Assembly (NCBI GenBank): GCA_050247155.1
Contig: JBFWUS010000015.1
Location: 1 to 64,000 of the forward strand
DNA from: Mesorhizobium_G sp050247155
GTDB taxonomy: Bacteria > Pseudomonadota > Alphaproteobacteria > Rhizobiales > Rhizobiaceae
Length of the DNA: 64,000 nt
Direction: 5' to 3'
Shown in pieces: positions 43,724 to 52,878 of the stretch. The notes beneath the pieces are model-generated. The model made no database searches. It saw nothing but the letters and a program-made list of their open reading frames with translations, and was not told where the DNA came from. How positions within the stretch are numbered: the first letter of the stretch is position 1; each line of letters opens with the position of its first letter. The position numbers and the translations under genes were made by a program.

Positions 43724-43936
43724 GACAAGTCTCGCAACTAAGAGGCGGCGCGGCCACAATGCAGCCGGTCCGGATTCCCGAGAAGTGGGTCGGATTCGCC
43801 GCAGGTGACAGGAAAAGGCCACCTAACGCAAGCCTTTGCGCCGATTTTGGGCCGGCGTTGCCGCCAGTCTTGGGGAAAACGCCGCAATGTTTGCGGGCAG
43901 CGCTTCGATGCGCTGCCCGTGGCCGGCAGGCCGGCG

Positions 43937-45511
43937 TCACGCCTGCTCGTGAATCAGTCGGCGCAGCAGCTCCAGTTCTTGCGAAAGCGTGTTGTCCCCA
44001 TTGGACAAATCTTCGATCTTGCGCACCGCGTGCAACACCGTGGTGTGGTCACGACCGCCGAACCGCCTGCCGATCTCGGGCAGGGAGCGCGGCGTCATGA
44101 TCTTGGAGAGATACATCGCCACCTGCCGCGGCTTGACGATGGTGCGCGTGCGGCGATTGGACAAAAGTTCCGTCTTCGACACATTGTAGTGCCGCGCTAC
44201 AATGCGCTGGATATCTTCGATGCGCACCCGCTTTGGCTCGCCGGCGCGGTAGATGTGGCCCAGCAACTCGTCGATGCGCTCGACCGTGATCTGCGGCTCG
44301 AACGAACGGCGGATCAGAAGCTGGTTGAACGCGCCTTCAAGCTCGCGGCCGCTGCCGGCCACCGTGCGCGCGACGTGGTCGAGCACCTCGTCCGAAATCG
44401 TCAGGCTAGTATCGTCGGCTTGCGCGCTGACGAGCCGCTGCTTCAGCATGGTGAGCCGCATGCCGTAGTCGGGTGCGCCCATCTCCAACGCCACACCGCC
44501 ATTGAGGCGGGAGCGCACGCGCGGCTCCAGCGATTCCAGTTCCGATGGCGGCCGGTCGGCGGCAACGACCACCTGCTTGGCGCTGTCCAGGAGCATGTTG
44601 ATCAGATGGCAGAACTCATGCTGGATCATCTTGCCCTGCAGGAACTGCATGTCGTCGATGATCAGCAAGTCGATGTCGCGGAGTTGCTCCTTCAGCGTCA
44701 GCGCATTGTTATCGCGGATGGCTGTCGCAAAGCGCCACATGAAATATTCCGCGGTCAGATAGATCACGCGAGCACGCGGGTTGAGGCGCACAGCCTCGGC
44801 CGCGATCGCCTGCAAGATGTGGGTTTTGCCGAGGCCGACCGAAGCATGCAGGAACAGCGGGTTGAAGCGCATTGCGCTGGCATGCGATTCCGCGACGGCG
44901 CGAGCCGCAGCGAAGGCAACGCGGTTCGACGGTCCCTCCACGAAGGAATCGAAGGTGTAGCGCGCGTCGAGCGGCGAACCGATGACCTGCTGGCGCCCTT
45001 CCGGCTCCGCGGACTGGCGGGTCGATGCTTTTTCCGCCTTCGGCGTGGCCAGAGCGGTGCCAAAGCCGAGCGAAGCTTGCACGTGCTTGACCGGCTTGCG
45101 GCTTTCCACCGAGACCACCGGTTCGCTCGGGCGGACCACCCGCGTTGCCGAGCGCACGACGATCTCAAGCCGCAGAAGGCGCGGTTCTTCTTTACGCCAA
45201 AGCTCGGAGATCAGATCCAGATAATGGCCATTGATCCAGGATTTCAGGAACGCCGTAGGCACGGACAGCCGCGCCACGCTCGGCGCGCTGTCGTCCAGCT
45301 TCATACGGCCGAACCAACTGTTGAAAACGTCAGCGCCGAGCCGCAGCTTAATCTGCGTCATCACGCGATCGAAAATTGCCTGCCCCGGAGCTGGAGCTGA
45401 TCTGCCGCCGGTCGCCCCAGATCCGGTCGTCTCCGTCATTTTCTCTTGTGTCCCCGCCATTGTTCCTATCGGCAGGCCCGCCGAGGCCTGTCTGACGACG
45501 CTGCTTTGCAT
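43937..45511 (-). CDS. dnaA: Chromosomal replication initiator DnaA
   Basis: A 524-residue AAA+ initiator. N-terminal domain I (FDRVMTQIKLRLGADVFNSW), variable linker, Walker A HASVGLGKTHILQAIAAEAV, Walker B LLIIDDMQFLQGK, and the domain IV signature GRRFGGRDHTTVLHAVRKIE that reads DnaA boxes. Start at 45511 is uncertain; ATG 45460 and 45439 are in frame. The replication origin of Rhizobiales is usually not at dnaA. Confidence 0.95.
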   Translation of the reverse strand: MQSSVVRQASAGLPIGTMAGTQEKMTETTGSGATGGRSAPAPGQAIFDRVMTQIKLRLGADVFNSWFGRMKLDDSAPSVARLSVPTAFLKSWINGHYLDLISELWRKEEPRLLRLEIVVRSATRVVRPSEPVVSVESRKPVKHVQASLGFGTALATPKAEKASTRQSAEPEGRQQVIGSPLDARYTFDSFVEGPSNRVAFAAARAVAESHASAMRFNPLFLHASVGLGKTHILQAIAAEAVRLNPRARVIYLTAEYFMWRFATAIRDNNALTLKEQLRDIDLLIIDDMQFLQGKMIQHEFCHLINMLLDSAKQVVVAADRPPSELESLEPRVRSRLNGGVALEMGAPDYGMRLTMLKQRLVSAQADDTSLTISDEVLDHVARTVAGSGRELEGAFNQLLIRRSFEPQITVERIDELLGHIYRAGEPKRVRIEDIQRIVARHYNVSKTELLSNRRTRTIVKPRQVAMYLSKIMTPRSLPEIGRRFGGRDHTTVLHAVRKIEDLSNGDNTLSQELELLRRLIHEQA

Positions 45512-46223
45512 TCTTGCAATCCCCGTATGTGTCGCTGTGATTTAGCGATGCCGACCCGCGAGCCCCGCCCCAGTCGTCCGGCATGCCGCTGCCGCTGAAA
45601 AAACTCTGCTTGCCTCCCCGAAGTCGCCCCGCCGTAAAAACGAGCACGCAAAAACCCGCCCGGCGGTGAGCCGGCTTCAACTCAAAACTCCACTGGAACC
45701 CGCGCACGAGACACGTGGGAGAAGGCGCACGTCACCGCCCACAGACTCGCGCCTATGTTGTGGACACTGACGATTTTCGCTAGCTTACGCGGGCGTCGCC
45801 TGCTCTTCTTAATGAGGGAACCTTATAGAAATTGGCTCGGAAGGGGCAAGGTGAAATATACCCTTTCTTAAGCAACATGCGCCCCGAATCGGGACGTCGA
45901 ATTGGTCTCAACTTCATAAGTCGTTGCGATTCAAACTCTTCCCCGGCTTGCTCCTTCGAGATGCCCCGGCAAACTTTATTTTTTCGCCAAGCCCTTGACA
46001 GCTTTTCGCCACACAGTTCCCGGCAGCCGCCGGGGACAAGCTGTGGAGAACCTTCTGTAACCGATTGAAAATAAATAACTATCTACGCGATGTTGCGCGG
46101 CGGCAGCACTGCCGCTGGGGAATGCCGGCTAAGCAGGCGCAAAGGGCCGCGCCGCAATTGACTCTGGCCACGCGCATTGGCAGCGCGATCGCCTTTTCGA
46201 TCGAGCCAACCGTTAACCGGCAA
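45512..46223. promoter_or_regulatory. dnaA upstream region
   Basis: About 710 bases without a gene between dnaA and the rpsT terminator, with locally AT-rich parts. One near-consensus DnaA box (TGTGGAGAA, 46042-46050, 8 of 9) and a weaker one (TGTGGACAC near 45760) suggest self-regulation of dnaA. I see no array of boxes that would make an origin. Confidence 0.5.
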
Positions 46224-46250
46224 CAAAAAACCCGGCCGCAGCCGGGTTCC
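46224..46250 (-). terminator. Intrinsic terminator of rpsT
   Basis: On the minus strand: AACCCGGC-TGC-GGCCGGGTT followed by a run of T. It lies 22 bases after the rpsT stop. Confidence 0.88.
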
Positions 46251-46271
46251 TCGTAGTCACTTGCGATCAGC

Positions 46272-46538
46272 TTAGGCCGAGAGCGCCTTGACCCGCCGCG
46301 TCAGGCGCGAAACCTTGCGCGAAGCGGTGTTGCCATGCATGACGCCCCTGGAAGCCGCGCGCGCCAGTTCCGGCTGAACTTCCCTCAGCGCTGCCGCGGC
46401 TGCGGTCGCATCGCCGGCCGCCAGAGCCTCTTCCACCTTGCGCACATAGCTGCGCACGCGCGAGCGGCGGTTCTTGTTGATTGCGGTGCGGCGGGCTATC
46501 TTGCGCGTCGCCTTCTTGGCCGAAGATGTATTGGCCAT
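46272..46538 (-). CDS. rpsT: 30S ribosomal protein S20
   Basis: An 88-residue basic helical ribosomal protein: MANTSSAKKATRKIARRTAI, NKNRRSRVRSYVRKVEEALA and HGNTASRKVSRLTRRVKALS. Start at ATG 46538. Single gene with its own terminator, upstream of dnaA as in many Rhizobiales. Confidence 0.97.
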   Translation of the reverse strand: MANTSSAKKATRKIARRTAINKNRRSRVRSYVRKVEEALAAGDATAAAAALREVQPELARAASRGVMHGNTASRKVSRLTRRVKALSA

Positions 46539-46753
46539 GGTGCCTCTTTCGTTGATCCGGTATATCCCGGTCAAGCACCGGGCCTACAAAACATTCGGGC
46601 GGCCAGAAGGCCGCCACGGTTGGCGGGCTTATAGTCGAGCTTTCCCGGCGCGTCAACGCACTGGAAGACATAATATCCAGCGAACTCGGCGCAGCGCCCC
46701 CCACGGACCATACTTGCCGTACTTTGCACCGTAGCGGGGGCGCATAGCACCTC

Positions 46754-47578
46754 CTAAACCAGGGCGATCACCCTTGCAGGGCCGCCGCTACCCTTGGCGA
46801 TCTTCGGTGCGCCCACCACGATGGTTGCGCCCTTAGCCGGCAGGCGGTCGAGATTGGCGATGCCTTCGATCCCATACCGGCCCGACGGCAGCCATGTCTT
46901 GTGCACGATAAAATCTGGCGATTGGCCGAAATCCAGCGACAGCGTGTCGACGGCAATCGCCTTGGTTGAAGTCTCCAGCAATTGCTTGATCGCCTCAATA
47001 TGGAAACCTGGAAAGTGCATGGTCTTGCCGTCTGGACCGAGGTTGCGGAATTTGTCGGTTTCGACATGCCGGCCCCAGCCGGACAGCATCGCCACGATGC
47101 CGCCGTCCGGCAGCGGTCCGTTCTGATCTGTCCAGGATTTGATGTCGTCGGGCGTCAGTTCGGCATCAGCATTGGCATCTGCCTTGGCGCGGATATCGAT
47201 CACTGAAAGCCGTGCGACGAGATCCTCGACCGCAAGTTCGCCGACGCCCTTGCCATCCGCCGTGAAATGCAGGGGCGCGTCGATATGCGTGCCGGTGTGT
47301 TCAACGATGCGCCATTCGTTGATGTTGAAACCGTCCTTGGCGAAGTCGTTCTTTTTCTCGACCCAGAACTGCTGCGCGCCGAAATAGGTCGGAAAGTTCT
47401 CGACCAGATTGTGCGTCAGGTCCTCGGCCTTCTGGCCGGTCGTTGCCGGCGTTGTCTGGGCCTGCGCGGTCGCGGTTCCGGCAATCGCGGCGCCGGCGGC
47501 GACCGCGAGCCCCGCAAAGAAGCTGCGCCGGCTCAGCATATCCTTCTTGACGCTTTCGATCACGCAGTGATGGCACAT
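46754..47578 (-). CDS. Tat-exported cyclase-family (kynurenine formamidase-like) protein
   Basis: A 274-residue metal-dependent hydrolase of the cyclase family. The N-terminus carries a twin-arginine signal (SRRSFFAGLAVAAGAAIAG ... AQAQ). The family metal motif is HTGTHIDAPLHF. Later AVDTLSLDFGQSPDF and HKTWLPSGRYGIEG fit the fold. GAGAGG precedes ATG 47578. Cytosolic relatives hydrolyse N-formylkynurenine; an exported one probably acts on another cyclic amide or ester. Confidence 0.88.
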   Translation of the reverse strand: MCHHCVIESVKKDMLSRRSFFAGLAVAAGAAIAGTATAQAQTTPATTGQKAEDLTHNLVENFPTYFGAQQFWVEKKNDFAKDGFNINEWRIVEHTGTHIDAPLHFTADGKGVGELAVEDLVARLSVIDIRAKADANADAELTPDDIKSWTDQNGPLPDGGIVAMLSGWGRHVETDKFRNLGPDGKTMHFPGFHIEAIKQLLETSTKAIAVDTLSLDFGQSPDFIVHKTWLPSGRYGIEGIANLDRLPAKGATIVVGAPKIAKGSGGPARVIALV

Positions 47579-47648
47579 CGATCCTCTCCCACGTTGCAAG
47601 AGCGTTAGCATCATCCCGCCGGTACAGGACCGCAAGCAAGAATTGTGC

Positions 47649-48029
47649 TCAGTTTCGACCCTGAAAGACATTCGGCACATGAACGGGCCAGCGCCAGGGC
47701 AAAACGGCGACCATGTCGAACCGCACCGACAGCTTTGCATAGTCCAGTTGGCGCATCAGCCAGAGGTCGGCGGCGCTCTCGATACGGCGCTCGGAGTCCC
47801 GGCCGATCGCCTCCATCGCCGCCGTCAGGGTGGATCGCGCCTTCACTTCCACAATCAGCACCAGATCGCCGCGCCGCGCGATCAGATCGATCTCGCCGAG
47901 TTTGGTCTTGTAGCGGCGCGCGACGATGCGGAAGCCTTTTACCATCAGGGCAGCCGCTGCCAGCCATTCGCTGCGATGGCCTCGCCGGTAGGCTTTGAAG
48001 CGCTTCTGCGAACTCGTCCGTTCAGCCAT
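47649..48029 (-). CDS. YraN-family (UPF0102) protein
   Basis: A 126-residue protein with a restriction-endonuclease-like fold: RRGHRSEWLAAAALMVKGFR, the putative active-site pattern GEIDLIARRGDLVLIVEVKA and a Lys-containing strand. Function is not established, though it is often next to rsmI as here. ATG 48029 overlaps the end of rsmI by eight bases. Confidence 0.9.
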   Translation of the reverse strand: MAERTSSQKRFKAYRRGHRSEWLAAAALMVKGFRIVARRYKTKLGEIDLIARRGDLVLIVEVKARSTLTAAMEAIGRDSERRIESAADLWLMRQLDYAKLSVRFDMVAVLPWRWPVHVPNVFQGRN

Positions 48030-48939
48030 CTTGGCCGCGCAGCTCAAGCAGGCGGCGATAAAGCATCGGCTTCTGGCCGCCGGTCATCCGGGCGGCTTCG
48101 GCAGCCGCCTTCGAGGCTGGCATTTCGTTGGCGAGCGCGAGAAGCAATTGGTCGACATCAGTCGCCTGGACCGGTTGCGCTGTCGGCGGCCCCACACAGA
48201 CGACGATCTCGCCTTTGGGCGTATCGGCCTCGGCATAGTGCCCGGCGAGGCTGCCGAGCGTACCGGCTCGCATTTCCTCGAACGTCTTTGTCAATTCCCG
48301 GCCAATCGCGGCCTGGCGCTCCGCGCCCAAGACGTCGGCCATGGCCCCGAGCGTGTCGGCAAGCCGGCGCGGCGACTCGAAAAAGATCAATGTCGCCGGC
48401 ACCGCCTTCAGCTCTTCGAGCCGGCTGCGGCGCTGGCCATCCTTCACCGGCAGGAAGCCAGCGAAGAGGAAGGCGTCGGACGGCAAGCCAGACGCCGTCA
48501 GTGCTGCCAGCACGGCAGAAGGCCCCGGCACGGGCACGACCCTGAGGCCGCGCGAAAGCGCTTCATTCACCAGTCGAAAACCGGGATCCGACACCAAAGG
48601 CGTGCCGGCGTCCGACACCAGAGCCACACTCTTGCCGGCTTCCAGCGCCCCGAGAAGCCTCGGGCCGGCTTCGGCGGCGTTGTGCTCATGATAGGTGAGG
48701 GGCCTTTGCCTTATGCCGTACCGGTCGAGCAGCACGCGGGTAACGCGGGTATCCTCGCAGGCAAGCATGTCGGCGGCGGCAAGGGTTTCGAGAGCGCGCA
48801 AGGTGATGTCCGCGAGATTCCCGATCGGCGTCGCGACCAGATAGAGCGCTGGGGCGAGCGGCCGCGCAGCTATTTCGGTCTGCGCGACGACATATGTTTT
48901 CTTGCTTTCCGGCCCACCATCCATGCTTCGTTCTGGCAT
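48022..48939 (-). CDS. rsmI: 16S rRNA 2'-O-ribose C1402 methyltransferase
   Basis: A 305-residue SAM-dependent methyltransferase of the tetrapyrrole-methylase fold. Seen: YLVATPIGNLADITLRALET, LACEDTRVTRVLLDRYGI, VALVSDAGTPLVSDPGFRLV and VPVPGPSAVLAALTASGLPS. It modifies C1402 in the ribosomal P site. Start 48939 (MPERSMDGG) or 48924. Confidence 0.95.
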   Translation of the reverse strand: MPERSMDGGPESKKTYVVAQTEIAARPLAPALYLVATPIGNLADITLRALETLAAADMLACEDTRVTRVLLDRYGIRQRPLTYHEHNAAEAGPRLLGALEAGKSVALVSDAGTPLVSDPGFRLVNEALSRGLRVVPVPGPSAVLAALTASGLPSDAFLFAGFLPVKDGQRRSRLEELKAVPATLIFFESPRRLADTLGAMADVLGAERQAAIGRELTKTFEEMRAGTLGSLAGHYAEADTPKGEIVVCVGPPTAQPVQATDVDQLLLALANEMPASKAAAEAARMTGGQKPMLYRRLLELRGQDG

Positions 48940-48964
48940 GGCGGACGTCAAGTTGAAAGGCGGA

Positions 48965-49396
48965 TCAAACCCTGACGGCCACCAGCACAGCACCGGCCGC
49001 GATCAAGAGCACGCCGAGCCAGTTCACACCACTCAGCTTCTCGCCGAGGAAGAAGACACCGAAGATGGCGACCAGGACGACGCTGAGCTTGTCGATAGGC
49101 GCGACCTGCGCCGCATTGCCGATCTTGAGCGCTCGGAAATAGCACAGCCAGGAAGCTCCGGTGGCCAGCCCTGACAGGCCAAGAAACGTCCAGGTGCGGC
49201 CTGAAATCTCCGACGGCGATTGAAACTGCCCGGTTGCCGCGACGATCCCGACCAGCAAGGCGACGATCACGAGGGTTCGGATAAGCGTAGCGTAGTCCGA
49301 GTTGATGCCCACCACGCCGACCTTGGCGAAAATAGCGGTCAAGGCGGCGAAGATCGCGGAGAGCAGCGCCCAGAATTGCCAGGAGGAGAGCACCAT
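48965..49396 (-). CDS. Small EamA-type transporter
   Basis: A 143-residue inner-membrane protein with five hydrophobic segments, e.g. FWALLSAIFAALTAIFAKVG, LIRTLVIVALLVGIVAATG and VLVAIFGVFFLGEKLSG. It is one EamA half-module; it may form a dimer, as short drug/metabolite transporters do. Substrate unknown. Confidence 0.88.
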   Translation of the reverse strand: MVLSSWQFWALLSAIFAALTAIFAKVGVVGINSDYATLIRTLVIVALLVGIVAATGQFQSPSEISGRTWTFLGLSGLATGASWLCYFRALKIGNAAQVAPIDKLSVVLVAIFGVFFLGEKLSGVNWLGVLLIAAGAVLVAVRV

Positions 49397-49400
49397 AGGC

Positions 49401-49724
49401 CTACCTTAGGAAGGGTGAAACTTTCCGTTCCAGAATAGTCACAAGCTCGGGCTCCATGAACTGATATTCGTCTGGGATGTTGAGGCAGATAACCCGGGCC
49501 GACTTGAGTTGCTTCCTGAAGTTCCTCCGAAGCTTGTCGCGATGTGCCTTTTCCATGACGAAGATAATGTCGGCCCATTCGATCAACTCCCCATCCAGCG
49601 GCGTTACCGCGTCCTGATTGGTGCCGGCGGAAGCAACTTCGATATGGTCAAGCTTGGCGAAAACCTGCTCCGCGGTGGGGCTTCGTAGCCGGTTGGCGCT
49701 ACAGACGAAAAGAATGTTCTTCAC
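49401..49724 (-). CDS. Predicted low-molecular-weight protein tyrosine phosphatase
   Basis: A 107-residue protein with the P-loop FVCSANRLRSPTAEQVF (CX5R intact) and an ADIIFVMEKAHRDKL segment. It fits the short COG4551-type group, which lacks the second cysteine and GN of classic LMW-PTPs. Dephosphorylation of tyrosine is inferred. It overlaps hemW by four bases. Confidence 0.85.
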   Translation of the reverse strand: MKNILFVCSANRLRSPTAEQVFAKLDHIEVASAGTNQDAVTPLDGELIEWADIIFVMEKAHRDKLRRNFRKQLKSARVICLNIPDEYQFMEPELVTILERKVSPFLR

Positions 49725-50881
49725 CGCGCCAGGTCGGCCACGAGTGCGTCGAGCACCACCATGCCGGAAGGCGTGGCGCGCAGGCCCGAATTGCCGACCG
49801 GTTCGATCAGCCCTTCGCCCTGGAGAGCCGCGAGGCGCTTGTGGTCGAGGCCCCGGCCGGCCAGGGATTCGTAGCGAACGAGATCGATGCCTTCGACGAG
49901 GCGCAGCCCCATCAGCAGCAGCTCGTCCGCTTCCTCTGATCGCGTCAGCGTCTCGCCGCCGATCACGCCGTGACCCTTGGCCTCGACCAGATTCAGCCAG
50001 GTCTCAGGCATTTTTTCCGTGAAGGTGACGATCCGCCGCCCATTTTCGATGAACCGGCCATGCGCGCCTGGGCCGACGCCGACATATTCGCCGTAGCGCC
50101 AGTAAATCAGATTGTGCCTGCTCTCCGCGCCTGGCCGCGCGTGATTGGAAATTTCGTAGGCCGGCAGGCCGCGCGCGGCAGCCACTGACTGCGTCACCTC
50201 GTAAAGGTCCGCGGCGGTGTCGGGGTCGAGCGTCTTCAGTTTTCCTGCCGCATGAAGGGCATGAAAACGCGTGCCTTCCTCGATGGTGAGTTGATAGAGC
50301 GACAGATGGTCGGCGGCGAGGTCTATGGCGCGATGCAATTCAGCTGCCCAGGCATCGACGGTCTGGCCGGGGCGGGCGTAGATCAGGTCGAACGACAGCC
50401 GTGGAAAAATTTCTCGCGCCAGTTCGATGGCTTGCAATGCCTGCGAGACATCATGCAGCCGTCCCAGAAAGCGCAAATCGGGGTCATTCAATGCCTGCAC
50501 GCCCAGCGAAACGCGGTTGACGCCGGCGCCGCGGTAGCCACGAAAGCGTCCCGCCTCGACCGAAGACGGATTGGCTTCCAGCGTCACCTCCACGCCGTCT
50601 GCCACGGCCCAGTTCTTTGCGACGGCATCCAGCACCGCGCCGACGGTTGCTGGCTCCATCAACGATGGCGTGCCGCCGCCAATGAAGATGCTGCGCACCT
50701 CGCGCCGGCCGGTTCGTCCGCGCATCGTCGCCATCTCGCGTCGGAACGCCTTGACGAAGCGCTGCTGGTCGACGGGCTGATGCCGCACATGACTGTTGAA
50801 GTCGCAATACGGGCATTTTGCGGCACAAAACGGCCAGTGGACATAGACGCCGAAGCCGGGGCTGGAGCCCGCATCCGTCAT
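49721..50881 (-). CDS. hemW: HemW radical-SAM protein
   Basis: A 386-residue radical-SAM protein. The cluster motif CAAKCPYCDFNSH (CxxxCxxC) is near the N-terminus, followed by SIFIGGGTPSLMEPATVGAV, VTLEANPSSVEAGRFRGYRG and the C-terminal HemW domain. It is like coproporphyrinogen oxidase HemN but shorter; such proteins act as haem chaperones. Overlaps rdgB by four bases. Confidence 0.94.
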   Translation of the reverse strand: MTDAGSSPGFGVYVHWPFCAAKCPYCDFNSHVRHQPVDQQRFVKAFRREMATMRGRTGRREVRSIFIGGGTPSLMEPATVGAVLDAVAKNWAVADGVEVTLEANPSSVEAGRFRGYRGAGVNRVSLGVQALNDPDLRFLGRLHDVSQALQAIELAREIFPRLSFDLIYARPGQTVDAWAAELHRAIDLAADHLSLYQLTIEEGTRFHALHAAGKLKTLDPDTAADLYEVTQSVAAARGLPAYEISNHARPGAESRHNLIYWRYGEYVGVGPGAHGRFIENGRRIVTFTEKMPETWLNLVEAKGHGVIGGETLTRSEEADELLLMGLRLVEGIDLVRYESLAGRGLDHKRLAALQGEGLIEPVGNSGLRATPSGMVVLDALVADLAR

Positions 50882-51519
50882 CCCAGTTTCGCCTCGGCGA
50901 ACTTCTTGAACGCCTTTGCCCGATGCGACAGCGCCGTGGGTTGTCCCGGCGTCCAGCCATGCTTCTGCTCGGCGGGCATTTCGCCGAAGGTGATATCGAA
51001 CCCGTCCGGCTTGAAAACCGGATCATAGCCGAAGCCAAGCTTGCCGCGCGGCGGCCACACCAGAGTGCCTTCCGCTTCACCGCGAAAATATTCGGCCTCG
51101 CCGTCCGGATAGCACAGGCAGAGCACGGCCACGAAACGGCCGGAACGCATGTCGGGCGTCTTGGCGCCCGCCTCTTGCATGGCGTCTTCCGCCCGCTGCA
51201 TGGCCTTGCCGAAATCACGTGTGCCGTCGTCCTGTGTCGCCCAGTCGGCCGTATAAACGCCGGGGTCTCCGCCCAGCGCGTCGATCATCAGGCCGGAATC
51301 ATCTGAAAGCGCCGGGAGCCCCGTGGCGGTCGCCGCCGCATGAGCTTTGATATAGGCGTTCTGTTCGAACGTCCTGCCGGTCTCCTCGGGCTCCGGCAGG
51401 CCGTAGTCCTTTGCGGATTTCGCCTCGAAGCCAAAGGGCTCGATCAATTGGGCGATCTCCCGCAGCTTGCCCTCATTGTGGGTCGCGACGACGATCTTCC
51501 TGGCCGAAAGGTCTTTCAT
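50878..51519 (-). CDS. rdgB: Non-canonical purine NTP pyrophosphatase
   Basis: A 213-residue Ham1/RdgB enzyme that removes dITP, XTP and similar from the pool. IVVATHNEGKLREIAQLIEP, ALSDDSGLMIDALGGDPGVY, and FGYDPVFKPDGFDITFGEM are all typical. Start at ATG 51519, overlapping the VOC gene stop (ATGA). Part of a four-gene overlapping run. Confidence 0.95.
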   Translation of the reverse strand: MKDLSARKIVVATHNEGKLREIAQLIEPFGFEAKSAKDYGLPEPEETGRTFEQNAYIKAHAAATATGLPALSDDSGLMIDALGGDPGVYTADWATQDDGTRDFGKAMQRAEDAMQEAGAKTPDMRSGRFVAVLCLCYPDGEAEYFRGEAEGTLVWPPRGKLGFGYDPVFKPDGFDITFGEMPAEQKHGWTPGQPTALSHRAKAFKKFAEAKLG

Positions 51520-51923
51520 GGAATGCCCCAGATGCGCGGTTCGGCGATCTCGACGGAATTGCCGGACGGGTCGCGGAAATAGATCGAGCGCCCGCCCTGC
51601 GGCCATTCAAAGTCCGCCTCGATGGTCACGCCCTTGTCCTGTAGCTGGGCCTTCCAATCGGAAATTTCCTCGGGCGTTCCGGCAAAGCACAGGTGACCTT
51701 GGCCGACAGTACCATGTGGCGGCACCGGCAGCTTCGCGTCAGGCTTTGGCGGCGTCTTGGTGGCTTCGGCATTGAACAACAGAAGCACGCCGTCACCGCA
51801 ACGGAAAAAGACATGCCGGCCTTTCACCTTGCCGAGGCGCTCCAGGCCCATCACTTCGGCATAAAAGGCCTCAGCCGCGTCGAGGTCGGTGACGTAGAGG
51901 GCAGATTCGAGGATGCTAGGCAC
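51516..51923 (-). CDS. VOC-family (glyoxalase-like) protein
   Basis: A 135-residue protein with the VOC beta-alpha-beta pattern: ILESALYVTDLDAAEAFYAE, HGTVGQGHLCFAGTPEEIS and SIYFRDPSGNSVEIAEPRIW, including plausible metal-binding His and Glu. Substrate unknown. It is the first gene of the VOC-rdgB-hemW-phosphatase run. Confidence 0.87.
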   Translation of the reverse strand: MPSILESALYVTDLDAAEAFYAEVMGLERLGKVKGRHVFFRCGDGVLLLFNAEATKTPPKPDAKLPVPPHGTVGQGHLCFAGTPEEISDWKAQLQDKGVTIEADFEWPQGGRSIYFRDPSGNSVEIAEPRIWGIP

Positions 51924-51928
51924 CTCAC

Positions 51929-52075
51929 CCTCCCCCTTGTGGGGAAGGTCGGCGAGCGATCATTTTGCTTAGCAAATGATCGTGAGACGGCGTGGGGGCG
52001 CAAAGGCTTCCTACCCCCACCCTGCCCCGCATCGCTTCGCTTGCGGGTCGACCCTCCCCACAAGGGGGAGCGTAA
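51929..52075. repeat. Compound palindromic repeat
   Basis: Outer arms CTCCCCCTTGTGGGGAAGGTC and its near complement (GACCCTCCCCACAAGGGGGAG) enclose an inner palindrome CGATCATTT-TGCTTAGC-AAATGATCG. Located between the VOC gene and rph, 2-6 bases from the VOC start region, so it also lies in its 5' leader. Confidence 0.85.
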
Positions 52076-52091
52076 AGCGCCGGCGCTGCCA

Positions 52092-52808
52092 TCACCCCAC
52101 CGCCATCTGCTGCAGATTCACCAGTCGCGAAATGCCTTTGCGCGCCAAGCCCATCAGTTCGGCGAACTGCGCCTCGGAAAACGGCTCGCCCTCGGCCGTG
52201 CCCTGGATTTCGACGATCCCGCCCTTGCCGGTCATGACGAAATTGGCGTCGGTGGCGGCGGATGAATCCTCGTCGTAGTCAAGGTCGATCACAGCCTCTC
52301 CATTGTGGATGCCGCAGGAGATTGCCGCGACGTGATCCTTCAGCACCTTGGACACGGCCGTCATCTGGCGGGCTTCCATCCAGCGCAGACAATCGTGGAG
52401 CGCGACCCAGCCGCCGGTGATCGAGGCAGTGCGGGTGCCGCCGTCGGCCTGGATCACGTCGCAATCGACGGTGATCTGGCGCTCGCCGAGCGCTTGCAGG
52501 TCGACCACCGCGCGCAGGCTCCGCCCGATCAGGCGCTGGATCTCCAGCGTTCGTCCGCCTTGCTTGCCTGACGAGGCCTCCCGGCGCATGCGTTCGCCCG
52601 TGGCGCGCGGCAACATGCCATATTCCGCAGTCACCCAGCCCTTGCCGGAATTGCGCATCCAGGCCGGCACTCGCTCTTCGAGGCTGGCCGTGCACAGCAC
52701 ATGCGTGTCGCCGAATTTGACGAGGCAAGAGCCCTCCGCATGTTTCGACACCCCGCGCTCGAAGGAAATCGCCCGCATTTCGTCGAACTGCCGCTTGGAA
52801 GGACGCAT
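52092..52808 (-). CDS. rph: Ribonuclease PH
   Basis: A 238-residue phosphorolytic exoribonuclease that trims tRNA 3' ends. MRPSKRQFDEMRAISFERGV, GWVTAEYGMLPRATGERMRR, IQRLIGRSLRAVVDLQALGE, TVDCDVIQADGGTRTASITG. Start at ATG 52808. Confidence 0.96.
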   Translation of the reverse strand: MRPSKRQFDEMRAISFERGVSKHAEGSCLVKFGDTHVLCTASLEERVPAWMRNSGKGWVTAEYGMLPRATGERMRREASSGKQGGRTLEIQRLIGRSLRAVVDLQALGERQITVDCDVIQADGGTRTASITGGWVALHDCLRWMEARQMTAVSKVLKDHVAAISCGIHNGEAVIDLDYDEDSSAATDANFVMTGKGGIVEIQGTAEGEPFSEAQFAELMGLARKGISRLVNLQQMAVG

Positions 52809-52878
52809 GAAAACTCCGCTGTCTGGATTCTGGCCGGGCTTGTAGCCCCGGCCGAAGACAAGCGCAAAGGAAAAGGCG

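Noticed and set aside
43805..45400. 531-codon plus-strand frame over dnaA
   Set aside because: Antisense shadow of dnaA, with His/Arg/Gln-rich composition.
45512..46271. Replication origin next to dnaA
   Set aside because: Only one good and one weak DnaA box are visible, there is no array or clear unwinding element, and Rhizobiales origins usually lie near hemE instead.
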